This document shows positions 9,001-16,906 of a stretch of 30,764 nucleotides of DNA, piece after piece. Numbering within the stretch: the first letter of the stretch is position 1; every line of letters begins with the position of its first letter. The position numbers and the translations under genes are program-made. This DNA comes from Actinomycetales bacterium UBA1416 (lineage in GTDB: Bacteria > Actinomycetota > Actinomycetes > Actinomycetales > Actinomycetaceae): the NCBI GenBank assembly GCA_002304945.1, contig DBPQ01000030.1, positions 50,457 to 81,220 on the forward strand, written 5' to 3'. The notes below the pieces were generated by a model. That model searched no databases. It was not told the DNA's origin and saw only the letters and a program-made list of their open reading frames with translations.

Positions 9001-10709
9001 GGCAACGTCCCCTCCTGCACCTCGGTGCGGATCCGCACGTGGCTGGCCGGGTCGTCGAGGGGCTCATCCAGGACGACCTCCTCCCCCACCGGACCGTTGA
9101 CCCCGTCGCCGTGCACGATGATCCTTCCGGGCCGCGGCGCGGACAGGCTCCACCCGTCCCAACCCGCGAAGACCTCGTGCAGGTGGTACGGGTTTCCGTC
9201 GCCCGGTACGCGGGTCAGGCCGGTGAGTTGCAGGAACCCCATGTCCGGGGCCTTCGTCAGCACCGGGGTCGCCCCGGCGGTGACGTCGACGCGGCGGTGG
9301 TGCAGGGAGTGCCATGTCCTGGTCACGTCGTCCCAGACCTCCAGCCGGATGCCGCGGACCACGTCGTCCCACGCGAGGTCGGGACCGGGGGTGGCGCCGT
9401 CGTCGTCGACGGCCTCGAACGTGCCGGCGCGCTCCACCTGGGCGCGTAGGGCAGCATCCCGGCCCGTCCGCGCGATCGAGAAGCCGGTGGCACGGAGCGA
9501 GGCGGGGGCGGCGGTCGCGGGATCGCCGTTGAGCTCGGCGGCGAGCAGGCGGGGCAGGTCGCGCACGTGCTGCTCCAGCTTGAGGGCGGAGGCGTCCGGG
9601 TCGAGGTCCAGCACCGTGTACGCGTCGGAACCGAGTGGGAGTGCTCCGGCCGTCCACGCGCTTGACGAGACGGCACGGAAGTGGCCGCGGGAGGCCTCGC
9701 ACCACGTGCGGGGCGGGGCGAGGCGGGTCACGTCGTGACCGCGGGCGGGGATGAACCGGGCCGAGACCCAACGGGCGCGCGCGAGGCGCTGGACGGCCCG
9801 GGAGTCCACGGTCACGTCGACGGCGAGGCCGAGCCTCCGCAGCAGCACCGGGGTGCCGCCGAGCCCGGCGGCCCGTTCGTGGAAGTCCTGCACCGGGACC
9901 GTGGGGCGCGGCGTGGGCGGCGCGTTCGGGTCCGGGGTGGCGCGGTACTCCACCTCCTCCCGCTGGTAGAACCGGCGGGCGGCGTGGACGTCGCGCAGCG
10001 CCACGAGCACCGGGTCGGTGAGGTCGGTCCGGCCGAGCAGGGAGTCGAGGTACTCGGTGAGCTGGGTGTCGCCCACCGTGTCCCGCAGCAGCAGTTCGAT
10101 CGCCGACGTCCAGGGCAGCGGCTGGTCGGCGTGAGTCTTCCGGCCGGTGTGCTGGCCCAAGCTGGCGGCGGCCTCCTGGAGCTTCCGTGCCAGGATGGCG
10201 GCATCCCGTTCCCGGCGCTGGCCGGGCACGCCCCGGAGGTCGCGCAGGCCGGGGTGGACCTCCATGAAGGCGTCCAGCACCGCATCTGCCACGGGGTTGC
10301 CGTCCACGGGGGGCGGGGTGAGCGGGGAGACGAGCGTGGAGGCCAGGTGCAGGTCGAGGGCGTGCCCGTCCATCGCGTGGGCGGGGTAGGTGCGCCACGG
10401 CTGTGCCGTGACGTCGGGGGTGGGGAACCCGTTCACGGGCGTGGTGCCGGGGAAGACCGCCTCCCAGGCGGATTCGTCCGGAGCAGAGACGAGGTGGGCG
10501 GGCATGCCGGCGAGCATGTTGTCGGTGACGAGCAGCAGCCGTCCCGCCAGCAGGGTCTCCACCCAGTGCGCCGCCGCGGGGAAGTCGCCGAGCGTGGCGC
10601 CCGGGGTGTCCGGGGTGAGGCGGTGCGTGAAGAACACCGAGAGGTGGAACGCGGCGTCGGCCTGGAGGGAGTGCGGCAGCGCGGTGGCGAGCACGCGGGT
10701 GGTGGTCAT
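6042..10709 (-). CDS. giant uncharacterised protein B (1555 residues)
   Basis: I do not recognise a named family. The N-terminus carries LPHSLQADAAFHLSVFFTHR followed by LGDFPAAAHWVETLL, without a signal peptide or membrane segment. A region rich in Arg and Glu follows, probably helical. Near residues 570-590, YGRSYSFRVRGVDLAGNSVP has the look of a fibronectin-III-like strand pair. A long stretch of alternating hydrophobic residues, prolines and tryptophans then suggests successive beta domains (WFWWLTP, EASWDEWVDDL, YRPEYHPERKRWFVDVAMDP). The C-terminus reads RWRVLVEEYEYFDADPLEG and ends in RLVYADHFML. There are very few cysteines. The ATG lies one base after the stop of the partner gene, giving TGAcATG, so translation is very probably coupled and the two proteins are likely made in a fixed ratio. 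No catalytic motif is visible. A structural or binding role, or part of a large assembly, is only inference. Confidence 0.85.
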   Translation of the reverse strand: MTTTRVLATALPHSLQADAAFHLSVFFTHRLTPDTPGATLGDFPAAAHWVETLLAGRLLLVTDNMLAGMPAHLVSAPDESAWEAVFPGTTPVNGFPTPDVTAQPWRTYPAHAMDGHALDLHLASTLVSPLTPPPVDGNPVADAVLDAFMEVHPGLRDLRGVPGQRRERDAAILARKLQEAAASLGQHTGRKTHADQPLPWTSAIELLLRDTVGDTQLTEYLDSLLGRTDLTDPVLVALRDVHAARRFYQREEVEYRATPDPNAPPTPRPTVPVQDFHERAAGLGGTPVLLRRLGLAVDVTVDSRAVQRLARARWVSARFIPARGHDVTRLAPPRTWCEASRGHFRAVSSSAWTAGALPLGSDAYTVLDLDPDASALKLEQHVRDLPRLLAAELNGDPATAAPASLRATGFSIARTGRDAALRAQVERAGTFEAVDDDGATPGPDLAWDDVVRGIRLEVWDDVTRTWHSLHHRRVDVTAGATPVLTKAPDMGFLQLTGLTRVPGDGNPYHLHEVFAGWDGWSLSAPRPGRIIVHGDGVNGPVGEEVVLDEPLDDPASHVRIRTEVQEGTLPWLRYGRSYSFRVRGVDLAGNSVPRPPAALSAAARRRAIAEARTHLERMRTRVVQQDRGGVLGRVRQEVLQTLPEDGGTVLDLLATSAGDLSGAQERAAGRLSTPELRLPREAVTGVPDVDGMLRRRVAEEAQREWDQVDLAVRRGVAVAVGRLARTHEAWRVRPSIAVNPEALVEIDDAVNPIAPHPLPPPLEGIELAPVAPDTPVVTTPRPFLRWHPVPPPSLVARRPLGVGESLQRLVVRDDVAAERHVVPPKATQLEAEQHGMFDAAIGSTDPAVHRAAFAIALKERGTLLDEWIQDPNDPNGTVHQDGIELHSRPGADPHAAVTLAQITAQRDTPLGEGQYVVHDTDQLVLPYLPDPLARGLSLVFHDAGAPHALPEPRVLQTVVLPYDGAWPGVEPLRLVVEPGDELGARRDGNRVLVTLPAGEQVRVAMSSALDESDLRILGLWRSHLASAPDADEEARALLARAAANGWFWWLTPAHEARLVHAVRHPVRPPELAALKVLVRPPDLTVAALVGVVDVHGPSTERLVLEASWDEWVDDLAAPGPVRVRRQDVVLSSPVQPNERYGLLHLVDAVLGGQDGTVPVVSHRAIQAFPDTHHRRVTYTPRGHTRYAEYFPPAELPAPDDPLLAGAPRELTVVSSARPAAPEVLDVVPLLLWEEATEPDQPFALRRTRRSGARIWLERPWFSSGDGELLGVVLDPTGAVPPTMASRWGKDPVAVTGLPPDALLPPLVHPVDLVLNAMAGEVVEERPGRPVTIFRTARVVEAAGSPEALVLGYRPEYHPERKRWFVDVAMDPGESLWPFVRLAVARYQPDSLPDRELSPVVMADWVQPLPERVATASRRTEATVRVTVTGAVGITRMPASQHGVAAPLDSADTVLQASRKVFATVQEAPGEGGGDLDWVSRVRRRLPLVGVQGMRVTWSEEVPLPEPVALATPGTSTRWRVLVEEYEYFDADPLEGPKEGTPSTAHRLVYADHFML

Positions 10710-10710
10710 G

Positions 10711-13700
10711 TCAGGCTCCCGGGGCGAAGGCCGCGCAGTACGTGGACCAGGCGGCGCTGTGGCCGGAGGAGTCCGGCGGCATGATGTCCTTGAGGACGGG
10801 GTCTCCCTTGGATCCGGCGAGCTTGCGTTCGCAGGTGACCTCCACGGAGGCGGAGAAGAACAGCACCTCCACCTCGACCACGAGGGAGGCGCGGCCGATC
10901 ATCTTCCCGGTGGGGAAGTCGTAGGTGAGCGACAGTTCGAGGGTGATGGAGGCGGAGATGAGGCCGAGGACGTCCACCTCACCGCGGATACGGAAGTATC
11001 CGGTGAGGGAACCGGCCTCACCCTCCATCCGGAGGTAGACACCAACGGCGATCGACACCGATCCCGAGGCCACGCCGAGGTCGATGGAGAGGGCGGCCGT
11101 GGCCTCCAGTCCCATCTCGAGCTCCACCATCCCCATCGGGGAGAGCCGGAGCGCCACCCAGCCGCCGCCGCCGATGCACATGACGGTGAGGCGGAACGGG
11201 GAGTCCTTCGAGCAGAAGTGGAAACCGACCGTGACGGCGTCGCCGAGGAACGGGACGCGGGCGTCCGCGCCGAGCGCGAGGTTCTCGAGGCTGAACACGC
11301 CCACGGAGACGCTCGGCAGTTCGAGGTCGAACCCGGCGGTCACGCCGTCGAGGCCGACATCGACGTAGGGCGGGTCGGCGAACCCGTCGAAGGGGATCAT
11401 CCGCCGGAGCGTCTCGATGAAGCCGAGGGCACCGAGGAACTCCATGCCGTCGAAGACGACGTCGATCTCCGGCTTGCCGCCCGAGCCCACGCGGAACCCG
11501 ATGCGGGAGAAGTTCAGGCCCATGAGCGGCTCGCCGGGCAGCAGCACCAGGGCGAAGTCCCGCAGTTCCGCGCTCACGTCCACGCTGGGGGCGCCCTGCG
11601 CCGCCGCTCGTACGACGACGCCGAGCGCGAAGCCGTGGCTGTCCTTCGCGCGGAACACCGGGTTCGCCTCGGACGGCCAGCTCCCGATCTCGGGCCGCCA
11701 CTCGAAGCGTGCGGTGACGCCGTCGGCGGGGGTGAGGAGGTCGGCGGCGAAGTCGGCGACGGCGTCCAGCACCCCAGCGGCGCCCAGCAGCGCGTCCAGC
11801 GCCTCCAGCGGGGTGGCGAGGGCGGAGCGGACCGCCACGGGGATCCGGGGGTGTGCGAGCGCCGTGCGCAGCCCGCCCAGCGCACCGGCGAGGTCCGTGA
11901 TCGCCGCCTGCGCCCCGGCCACACCCGCCGGATTGCCGGCGAGGGTGGCCAGGGTGGTGGCGACGGCGTCGAGCTTCGCCAGCAGCGGCCCGACGGCGCC
12001 GTCCAACTCGGCCTGCGCGGCGGCGATCGCATCACGTGCCCCCTGGTGGGCGCCGCTCGCGACGGCGTTCGCCAGGTCGGTGGCGAGGCGCGCCTGGGCG
12101 CCGGTGGCGGCGTCGCGCAGGCGCCGCACCTCGGTGGCGATGGCGCTGATCGCGTCGAGGGCCTCGGTGACGAACGACGGGGCGAGGTCGAGGGACTCCC
12201 CTGCGAGAGCCTCGAGGAGGTCCACGAGGTCGAAGAGCCCGAACAGCTTGGGGAGGGCTCCATCGAGGAAGGTGGCGGCGTCGAACTTCCCGGCCGCCAG
12301 TCCGGTGCCCGGGGTGGTGCCGGCGTCCCCCACCGCACCGAGCGTGCGGGACAGGGCGCGGACCATCTGGTTGGGTGCGACGAACCCACCGGCGCGGTCG
12401 GTGCCGGTGGAGAAGTCCAGCGACACGGGTGGGCCCTCGAGGCGGAGGAAGAGGCCGGACGGGTTGGCCGGGCCGAAGCCGTCCGTGGCGGCGGGATCCG
12501 CGGCGAGGAAGGCCTCGGCGAACACGAGGTTCACTCCGGGTGCCTGGCCGGCGAGGTGCCGCAGCGCGGGGACCACCGCGTTGGCACGGACGAGGTACGG
12601 CCGGGAGGTGAAGGCCTCGGTGTCCGTGTGGCCGGCCCAGGTGAGGGTGTTGGCCTCGAGCCGGGTGTCGCCGTGAACGGCGGGGGACGCGAACGAGACG
12701 AGCTGGCCCCGGGCGTCGACGACCCGGTGGGGGGCGTAGGCGTCCGTGATGTCCTGGCCGATCTCGTCCGGGCTCCGGCCGTCGTCGCGCTTGTGCACGA
12801 TGGCGGCGTCGGGCACGAACACGAGGGCCGCGGTGAGGGTGGCGGACTCCCCCGCCCGGTCCACCCCGAGGAGGTCCCACGCGAAGGGCAGCCCGCCGCG
12901 GTGCGGGACGAAGATCTCGTTGGGGTCGATGCCCACCGGGTCGAGATCGGGGGTGACGGTTGGCTGCAGGGTGACCTGGCTGAGCGGGGTGTCCCGCTCC
13001 TGCCAGCCGCGCACCGTCTCGCGCAGCACGATGAAGTGGCGCTGCCGCAGGTAGGCGGTGCGGGTGGGCTCGTGCACCTTGCGCTCGGTGACCTTGACGA
13101 GGTCGGCGCGGTGCCCGAACGGGAAGAGGAAGCCGGGGTAGACGACGCGGACGTAGCTGTCGCGCCCCATGTCCGCCACGTGCCGGTAGGAGCCGATGAG
13201 CGTGGCCTCGCCGTATCCCCAGGTGGTGAACGTCTCCCCGTAGGGCCCGGTGTCCCACTCGCCACGCCAGTCCACCCAGGCGCCGAGGGCGGAGAGGAAC
13301 AGGCGGCGCACCGCGAACGGGACGGGGGTGTGGCCCTCGTGGGTGGCAGCGCTCTGCCGCACGAGGGTACGCCGGTCGACGGGGTCGGTGGACATCAGGG
13401 TCACGTCCTCGCCGGCGGCGAGGTCCGGTGGTTCCATGTCCCGCGCCCACACCGCACGGACCGTCGGGGCGGTGAGTTCGGTGCGCCAGAGCTGCACCCG
13501 ATCGTCGTCGATGGCCGGGGCCAACGGGCGGAGATCATGGGCGGTCGTGCCCTCGGCCGGTGAGACGACCAGCCGGTAGGGGATCTCGAGGGCGGTCTCG
13601 TCCTCGGCGGGCGGCCTGGGGCGGGTGCGGCGTGGCCGCACGGGCGGGCTGGGCACGAGCGCCTGGTCCGGCAGCATCCCGATCCCGCCGTGGGTGAGGC

Positions 13701-14181
13701 CGCGCAGCAGCCGGACGGAGCGCGCTCGTTGGAGGGTGACGCTTCCGTGCGCCGCCGCGGTCGCCACCTCCGGGCGCGTGAGCACCCACATCGGGAGCTT
13801 CTGCCGGGTGGTGGCCGCTGGTGTCGCGAGCGGCACCACGCGCAGGTGCAGGGTGGGGAGCACGGCGAGCAGGCCCTCGACGGTCCATGGCAGTTCGAGT
13901 CCGGCGGGGAGGTCATAGGCGAGCCGCGAGGGACGCGCCGCCCGGTGGGTGGCGACGCCGCTCGGCTCTGGGCTGACCGCGGACTCGGGCCACGCCTGCT
14001 CCCCGAGATGCTGGAAGGCGAATCCGACGACGAGGCGGCCGCCGTCCGGCCCCACCACCAGGACGGGCCGGTCCGGCTCGCGCCGGAGCCCGGCACCCTG
14101 GGCGGTGACCGTCAGGTCGAGCAGGTCCCGCGGCCGCAGCATGCGGGCGCTGATGGTGAGCCGGCGCTGAACAGGAGGCAT
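10711..14181 (-). CDS. giant uncharacterised protein A (1156 residues)
   Basis: No named family is recognised. ATG at 14181 is preferred because AGGGGGGAG lies six bases before it; a GTG at 14226 would add 15 low-complexity residues with no good ribosome site. Three zones can be seen. (1) An N-terminal beta-rich part to about residue 600 holds strongly patterned segments such as VRRLFLSALGAWVDWRGEW (about 287-308) and SYVRVVYPGFLFPFGHRADL (about 340-360). (2) An Ala/Leu-rich helical region spans about 630-820 and includes coiled-coil-like runs. (3) From about 860 to 1130 a long succession of amphipathic strands alternates with GVDLG-like turns (for example GWVALRLSPMGMVELEMGLE, SGSVSIAVGVYLRMEGEAG). 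This ends with a Cys-containing tail. No signal peptide is visible. It is the promoter-proximal member of a two-gene unit; its stop is one base from the start of protein B. Confidence 0.85.
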   Translation of the reverse strand: MPPVQRRLTISARMLRPRDLLDLTVTAQGAGLRREPDRPVLVVGPDGGRLVVGFAFQHLGEQAWPESAVSPEPSGVATHRAARPSRLAYDLPAGLELPWTVEGLLAVLPTLHLRVVPLATPAATTRQKLPMWVLTRPEVATAAAHGSVTLQRARSVRLLRGLTHGGIGMLPDQALVPSPPVRPRRTRPRPPAEDETALEIPYRLVVSPAEGTTAHDLRPLAPAIDDDRVQLWRTELTAPTVRAVWARDMEPPDLAAGEDVTLMSTDPVDRRTLVRQSAATHEGHTPVPFAVRRLFLSALGAWVDWRGEWDTGPYGETFTTWGYGEATLIGSYRHVADMGRDSYVRVVYPGFLFPFGHRADLVKVTERKVHEPTRTAYLRQRHFIVLRETVRGWQERDTPLSQVTLQPTVTPDLDPVGIDPNEIFVPHRGGLPFAWDLLGVDRAGESATLTAALVFVPDAAIVHKRDDGRSPDEIGQDITDAYAPHRVVDARGQLVSFASPAVHGDTRLEANTLTWAGHTDTEAFTSRPYLVRANAVVPALRHLAGQAPGVNLVFAEAFLAADPAATDGFGPANPSGLFLRLEGPPVSLDFSTGTDRAGGFVAPNQMVRALSRTLGAVGDAGTTPGTGLAAGKFDAATFLDGALPKLFGLFDLVDLLEALAGESLDLAPSFVTEALDAISAIATEVRRLRDAATGAQARLATDLANAVASGAHQGARDAIAAAQAELDGAVGPLLAKLDAVATTLATLAGNPAGVAGAQAAITDLAGALGGLRTALAHPRIPVAVRSALATPLEALDALLGAAGVLDAVADFAADLLTPADGVTARFEWRPEIGSWPSEANPVFRAKDSHGFALGVVVRAAAQGAPSVDVSAELRDFALVLLPGEPLMGLNFSRIGFRVGSGGKPEIDVVFDGMEFLGALGFIETLRRMIPFDGFADPPYVDVGLDGVTAGFDLELPSVSVGVFSLENLALGADARVPFLGDAVTVGFHFCSKDSPFRLTVMCIGGGGWVALRLSPMGMVELEMGLEATAALSIDLGVASGSVSIAVGVYLRMEGEAGSLTGYFRIRGEVDVLGLISASITLELSLTYDFPTGKMIGRASLVVEVEVLFFSASVEVTCERKLAGSKGDPVLKDIMPPDSSGHSAAWSTYCAAFAPGA

Positions 14182-14241
14182 GGGCTGCTCCCCCCTGGGG
14201 GCGGGGGATGGCGCTGGGTGCGCCACCGGCCCCGTGTTACC

Positions 14242-14271
14242 AAACTACTGTTGGAGACGGCGGTTCAGCAA
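14242..14271 (-). promoter_or_regulatory. candidate promoter of the giant gene pair
   Basis: On the minus strand TTGCTG (14266-14271) and TAGTTT (14242-14247) are separated by 18 bases. This is an acceptable -35/-10 pair for the housekeeping sigma factor. Transcription would begin near 14235, leaving a leader of about 50 bases with the AGGGGGGAG ribosome site. The pair thus appears to be transcribed apart from the oxidoreductase gene upstream. Confidence 0.45.
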
Positions 14272-14301
14272 GTGTTTCGGGCGCGTTGCAGCGGTGGACG
14301 C

Positions 14302-15330
14302 TCAGTGCGTGCGGCTCACCTGCTCGATGATCCGGGCCACCTCCACCGATTCGCTGGGGTCAACGGGCAACGGCCCGTCCCCGCGGATCGCCTCGGCGAG
14401 GAGGCGGAAGAACTCTCCGTAGGCGCCGCGTTCCGCCTCGACCACGCGGACCGCGTCCGGGGTGATGATCCTGCCCCACTCCTCCCGGGACTCCCGGCCG
14501 AAATCGGGGTGCGTGGGCAGCATCCCGGCGTCGATGTCCGCCGCCTGCGGGTCCAGACCCCACTTCTCGTAGGTGGCCGCGGTCCCGCGAACCGTGAAGC
14601 GTGGGACGGGCATGTTGGGAAGCGGGTCCATGGTCAGGAGCGAGTGCACCCCGGAGGCGTGCAGGAGCCGGACCCGCGCCTCCTCGTCCACGCGGTGCGC
14701 CTCGGCCGGCGGCGCGGCGTGGCCCTGCACCTCGCGCACCGGGCCGAAGAGCTGGATCGCCTGGTCGATCAGGTGGAAGCCGAGCTCGGACAGCATGCGG
14801 CCGGCCTGGCTCGCGGCGTCGTCGACCCGCCATGATGACAGCCCGGAGGGCCGCCACCAGTCGAAGTGCGCCTCGAACTCGCGGATCTCGCCGAGCTTGC
14901 CGCCCGCGATCACCCGGCGCACGGTGAGGAAGTCGGAGTCCCAGCGGCGGTGCTGGTAGACGGTGAGCAGGCGCTCGGCCGCGCGGGCGTGCGCGACCAG
15001 GGCCTCGCCGTCGGCGGCACTGAGGACGAACGGGGTGTCGACGACGACGTGCACGCCCTTGGCGAGGGCGGTGGTGCCGAGGTCGCGGTGCGTCTCGGGT
15101 GGGGTTGCCAGGATCACCAGGTCGATGGCTCCCGCGTGGGCGGACAGCTTCGCGACGCTCTGGAGGATGTGCGTCCGCGGGTACTGGCCGGCGGCTGCGG
15201 CGGCGTGCACCCGGTTGTCGGTGACGATGGCGCGCAGCGTGTAGGTGGGGTCCGCCTGCAGGAAGGGTGCGATGAACACGCGGCCCCCGAGCCCGAACCC
15301 GATGAGCGCTGTCCGGATGGGAGCGACCAT
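14302..15330 (-). CDS. Gfo/Idh/MocA-like protein with altered catalytic motifs
   Basis: The fold is that of Gfo/Idh/MocA sugar dehydrogenases: an N-terminal NAD(P) Rossmann domain (IGFGLGGRVFIAPFL, residues 10-24) and a C-terminal alpha/beta domain. It is a close relative of the gene at 26649-27680, sharing QxRRWDSDFLTVRR, the W-P-x-G-L-x-S-W block and LIDQA-x-QLFGP. Two signature positions differ. The lysine of the (E/D)KP motif, which contacts substrate and cofactor, is T99 in VDTPF. The aspartate of the D-x3-H catalytic pair is E182 in SELGFH, although H186 is kept. The ACC codon at 15034-15036 is unambiguous. Oxidoreductase activity is therefore doubtful; a binding or regulatory role, or a different chemistry, is possible. 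The start has TAGCAT six bases upstream and no ribosome site. Confidence 0.88.
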   Translation of the reverse strand: MVAPIRTALIGFGLGGRVFIAPFLQADPTYTLRAIVTDNRVHAAAAAGQYPRTHILQSVAKLSAHAGAIDLVILATPPETHRDLGTTALAKGVHVVVDTPFVLSAADGEALVAHARAAERLLTVYQHRRWDSDFLTVRRVIAGGKLGEIREFEAHFDWWRPSGLSSWRVDDAASQAGRMLSELGFHLIDQAIQLFGPVREVQGHAAPPAEAHRVDEEARVRLLHASGVHSLLTMDPLPNMPVPRFTVRGTAATYEKWGLDPQAADIDAGMLPTHPDFGRESREEWGRIITPDAVRVVEAERGAYGEFFRLLAEAIRGDGPLPVDPSESVEVARIIEQVSRTH

Positions 15331-15336
15331 GGCCCG

Positions 15337-15342
15337 ATGCTA
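15337..15342 (-). promoter_or_regulatory. -10 element of a leaderless promoter for the Gfo/Idh-like gene
   Basis: TAGCAT on the minus strand, then six bases (CGGGCC), then ATG at 15330. It is the same arrangement as at 19271 on the other strand. Confidence 0.55.
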
Positions 15343-15361
15343 GGCCGAAGCCCCCGTCCGT

Positions 15362-15425
15362 GTGGCAACCGGTGGCAACTCGACGGCCGCGGACCTGCCC
15401 ACCCGGGGGCGCCGTGTCACACGGC
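15362..15425. promoter_or_regulatory. operator-like repeats in the otsA/Gfo-Idh divergent promoter region
   Basis: GTGGCAAC occurs twice, at 15362-15369 and 15372-15379, exactly one helical turn apart. GCCGTGT-C-ACACGGC at 15411-15425 is a perfect palindrome with seven-base arms, ending five bases before a -10-like TAGGGT (15431-15436) for otsA. No good -35 is visible, which would suit an activated promoter. The binding protein is unknown. Confidence 0.45.
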
Positions 15426-15475
15426 CCGGTTAGGGTGGAAGACGGACCTGACATTCGAGACGAAGGAGCGCACCC

Positions 15476-16906
15476 GTGGACATCACCCCACAATCGCTCG
15501 TCGTGGTGGCGAACCGGCTGCCCGTCGACGCACAGGTCACGGAGGGCACCGAGGGCCGCACGGTCACGTGGAGGCCCTCCCCCGGCGGCCTCGTGACGGC
15601 GATGGACGCCGTCATGCGCTCGAACCCCGGCGCGTGGGTCGGGTGGTGCGGCACGGCCGGCCTCGAACTCGATCCGTTCACGGACGACTCCGGCCGAACC
15701 CTCGTGCCCATCCCCCTCTCGGCCACCGACCTCGAGGAGCACTACGAGGGCTTCTCCAACGCCTCGCTCTGGCCGCTGTACCACGACGGCGTCGCCCCAC
15801 CCGAGTACCACCGTGAGTGGTGGGCCACCTACGAGGAGGTGAATCGCCGCTTCGCGGACGCTGCGGCCGCGGCGGCCGCCGAGGGCGCGACCGTCTGGGT
15901 GCACGACTACCAGCTCCAGCTGGTGCCCGCGATGCTCCGGGCGATGCGCCCGGACCTGCGGATAGGGTTCTTCCTCCACATCCCTTTCCCGCCCCACGAG
16001 ATCTTCCGGCAGATCCCGTGGCGCCGCCAGATCCTCGAGGGATTGCTCGGCTCCGACCTGATCGGGTTCCAGCGCAAGACCGACGCCTCCAACTTCCGCC
16101 GCACCCTGCGGATGCAGTTGGGGATGCAGACCCAGCGAACCTTCGTGAAGGTGCCCGGCACCCGGGCCGACGAGCCGGAACGGCTCGTGCGCGCCGAGGC
16201 CTACCCGATCTCCATCGACAGCGCCGATTTCGAGGCCCTCGCCCGCAGTCCGGAGGTGCAGGATCGCGCCGCGGAGATCCGGCGCGAGCTCGGCAACCCC
16301 GACCTCCTCATGCTCGGGGTGGACCGGCTCGACTACACCAAGGGCATCCGGCACCGTCTGCGCGCGATCGGTGAACTCCTCGACGAGGGCGAACTCGACC
16401 CCACCCGCGCCGTGCTCGTGCAGGTCGCGAGCCCGAGCCGCGGCCGCGTGGAGCTGTACCAGGCCATCAGGGACGACATCGAGTCCACGGTCGGCCGTAT
16501 CAACGGCTCGTTCGCGACGATCGGCCACAACCCGGTGATCCACCTGCACCAGCCGCAGCCGCGCGAGGAGATCGTCGCGCTCTACCTCGCCGCCGACCTC
16601 ATGCTCGTCACCGCCCTGCGCGACGGCATGAACCTGGTCGCCAAGGAGTACGTGGCGTCCCGCTTCGACGGCGACGGCGTGCTCGTGCTCTCCGAGTTCG
16701 CCGGCGCCGCCGACGAACTCACGCAGGCCGTCACCGTGAACCCGTACGACATCGACGGGCTGAAGGCGGCGATCATGCAGGCCGTCACCATGGACCGGTC
16801 CGAACGTCGCCGCCGAATGCGGTTCCTCCGCCGCCGCGTGATGGAGAACGACGTCCAGGCCTGGGCCCACCGATTCCTCGACGCACTGACCGGGAGTGAG
16901 ACATGA
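15476..16906 (+). CDS. otsA: alpha,alpha-trehalose-phosphate synthase (GT20)
   Basis: OtsA joins UDP-glucose (or another NDP-glucose) and glucose 6-phosphate into trehalose 6-phosphate in the cytosol, feeding the compatible solute trehalose. The 476-residue length is usual. NRLP and SPGGLV near the N-terminus form the donor/acceptor loop. WVGWCG, HDYQLQLVP and FFLHIPFPPHEIF are GT20 signatures. DRLDYTKG (about 282-289) supplies the Arg/Lys pair that holds the nucleotide-sugar diphosphate. LRDGMNLVAKEY and LSEFAGAADEL close the nucleotide-sugar site. GTG at 15476 is preceded by AAGGAG at a proper distance. The stop overlaps the otsB start by four bases (ATGA), so the two enzymes are coupled. 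Upstream repeats and a TAGGGT hexamer probably make up its promoter. Confidence 0.97.
   Translation: MDITPQSLVVVANRLPVDAQVTEGTEGRTVTWRPSPGGLVTAMDAVMRSNPGAWVGWCGTAGLELDPFTDDSGRTLVPIPLSATDLEEHYEGFSNASLWPLYHDGVAPPEYHREWWATYEEVNRRFADAAAAAAAEGATVWVHDYQLQLVPAMLRAMRPDLRIGFFLHIPFPPHEIFRQIPWRRQILEGLLGSDLIGFQRKTDASNFRRTLRMQLGMQTQRTFVKVPGTRADEPERLVRAEAYPISIDSADFEALARSPEVQDRAAEIRRELGNPDLLMLGVDRLDYTKGIRHRLRAIGELLDEGELDPTRAVLVQVASPSRGRVELYQAIRDDIESTVGRINGSFATIGHNPVIHLHQPQPREEIVALYLAADLMLVTALRDGMNLVAKEYVASRFDGDGVLVLSEFAGAADELTQAVTVNPYDIDGLKAAIMQAVTMDRSERRRRMRFLRRRVMENDVQAWAHRFLDALTGSET

Noticed and set aside
10390..13563. 1057-codon open frame on the plus strand
   Set aside because: It is antisense to giant protein A and the start of protein B. 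It is rich in Glu/Gly/Arg with no motifs, as expected from the mirror of a GC-rich gene.
14182..14226. Upstream GTG start for giant protein A
   Set aside because: It would add 15 Pro/Ala-rich residues and lacks a ribosome site, whereas the ATG at 14181 has AGGGGGGAG at the right distance.
14360..16870. 836-codon open frame on the minus strand
   Set aside because: It crosses otsA and the Gfo/Idh gene in the wrong frame and shows no family motif.
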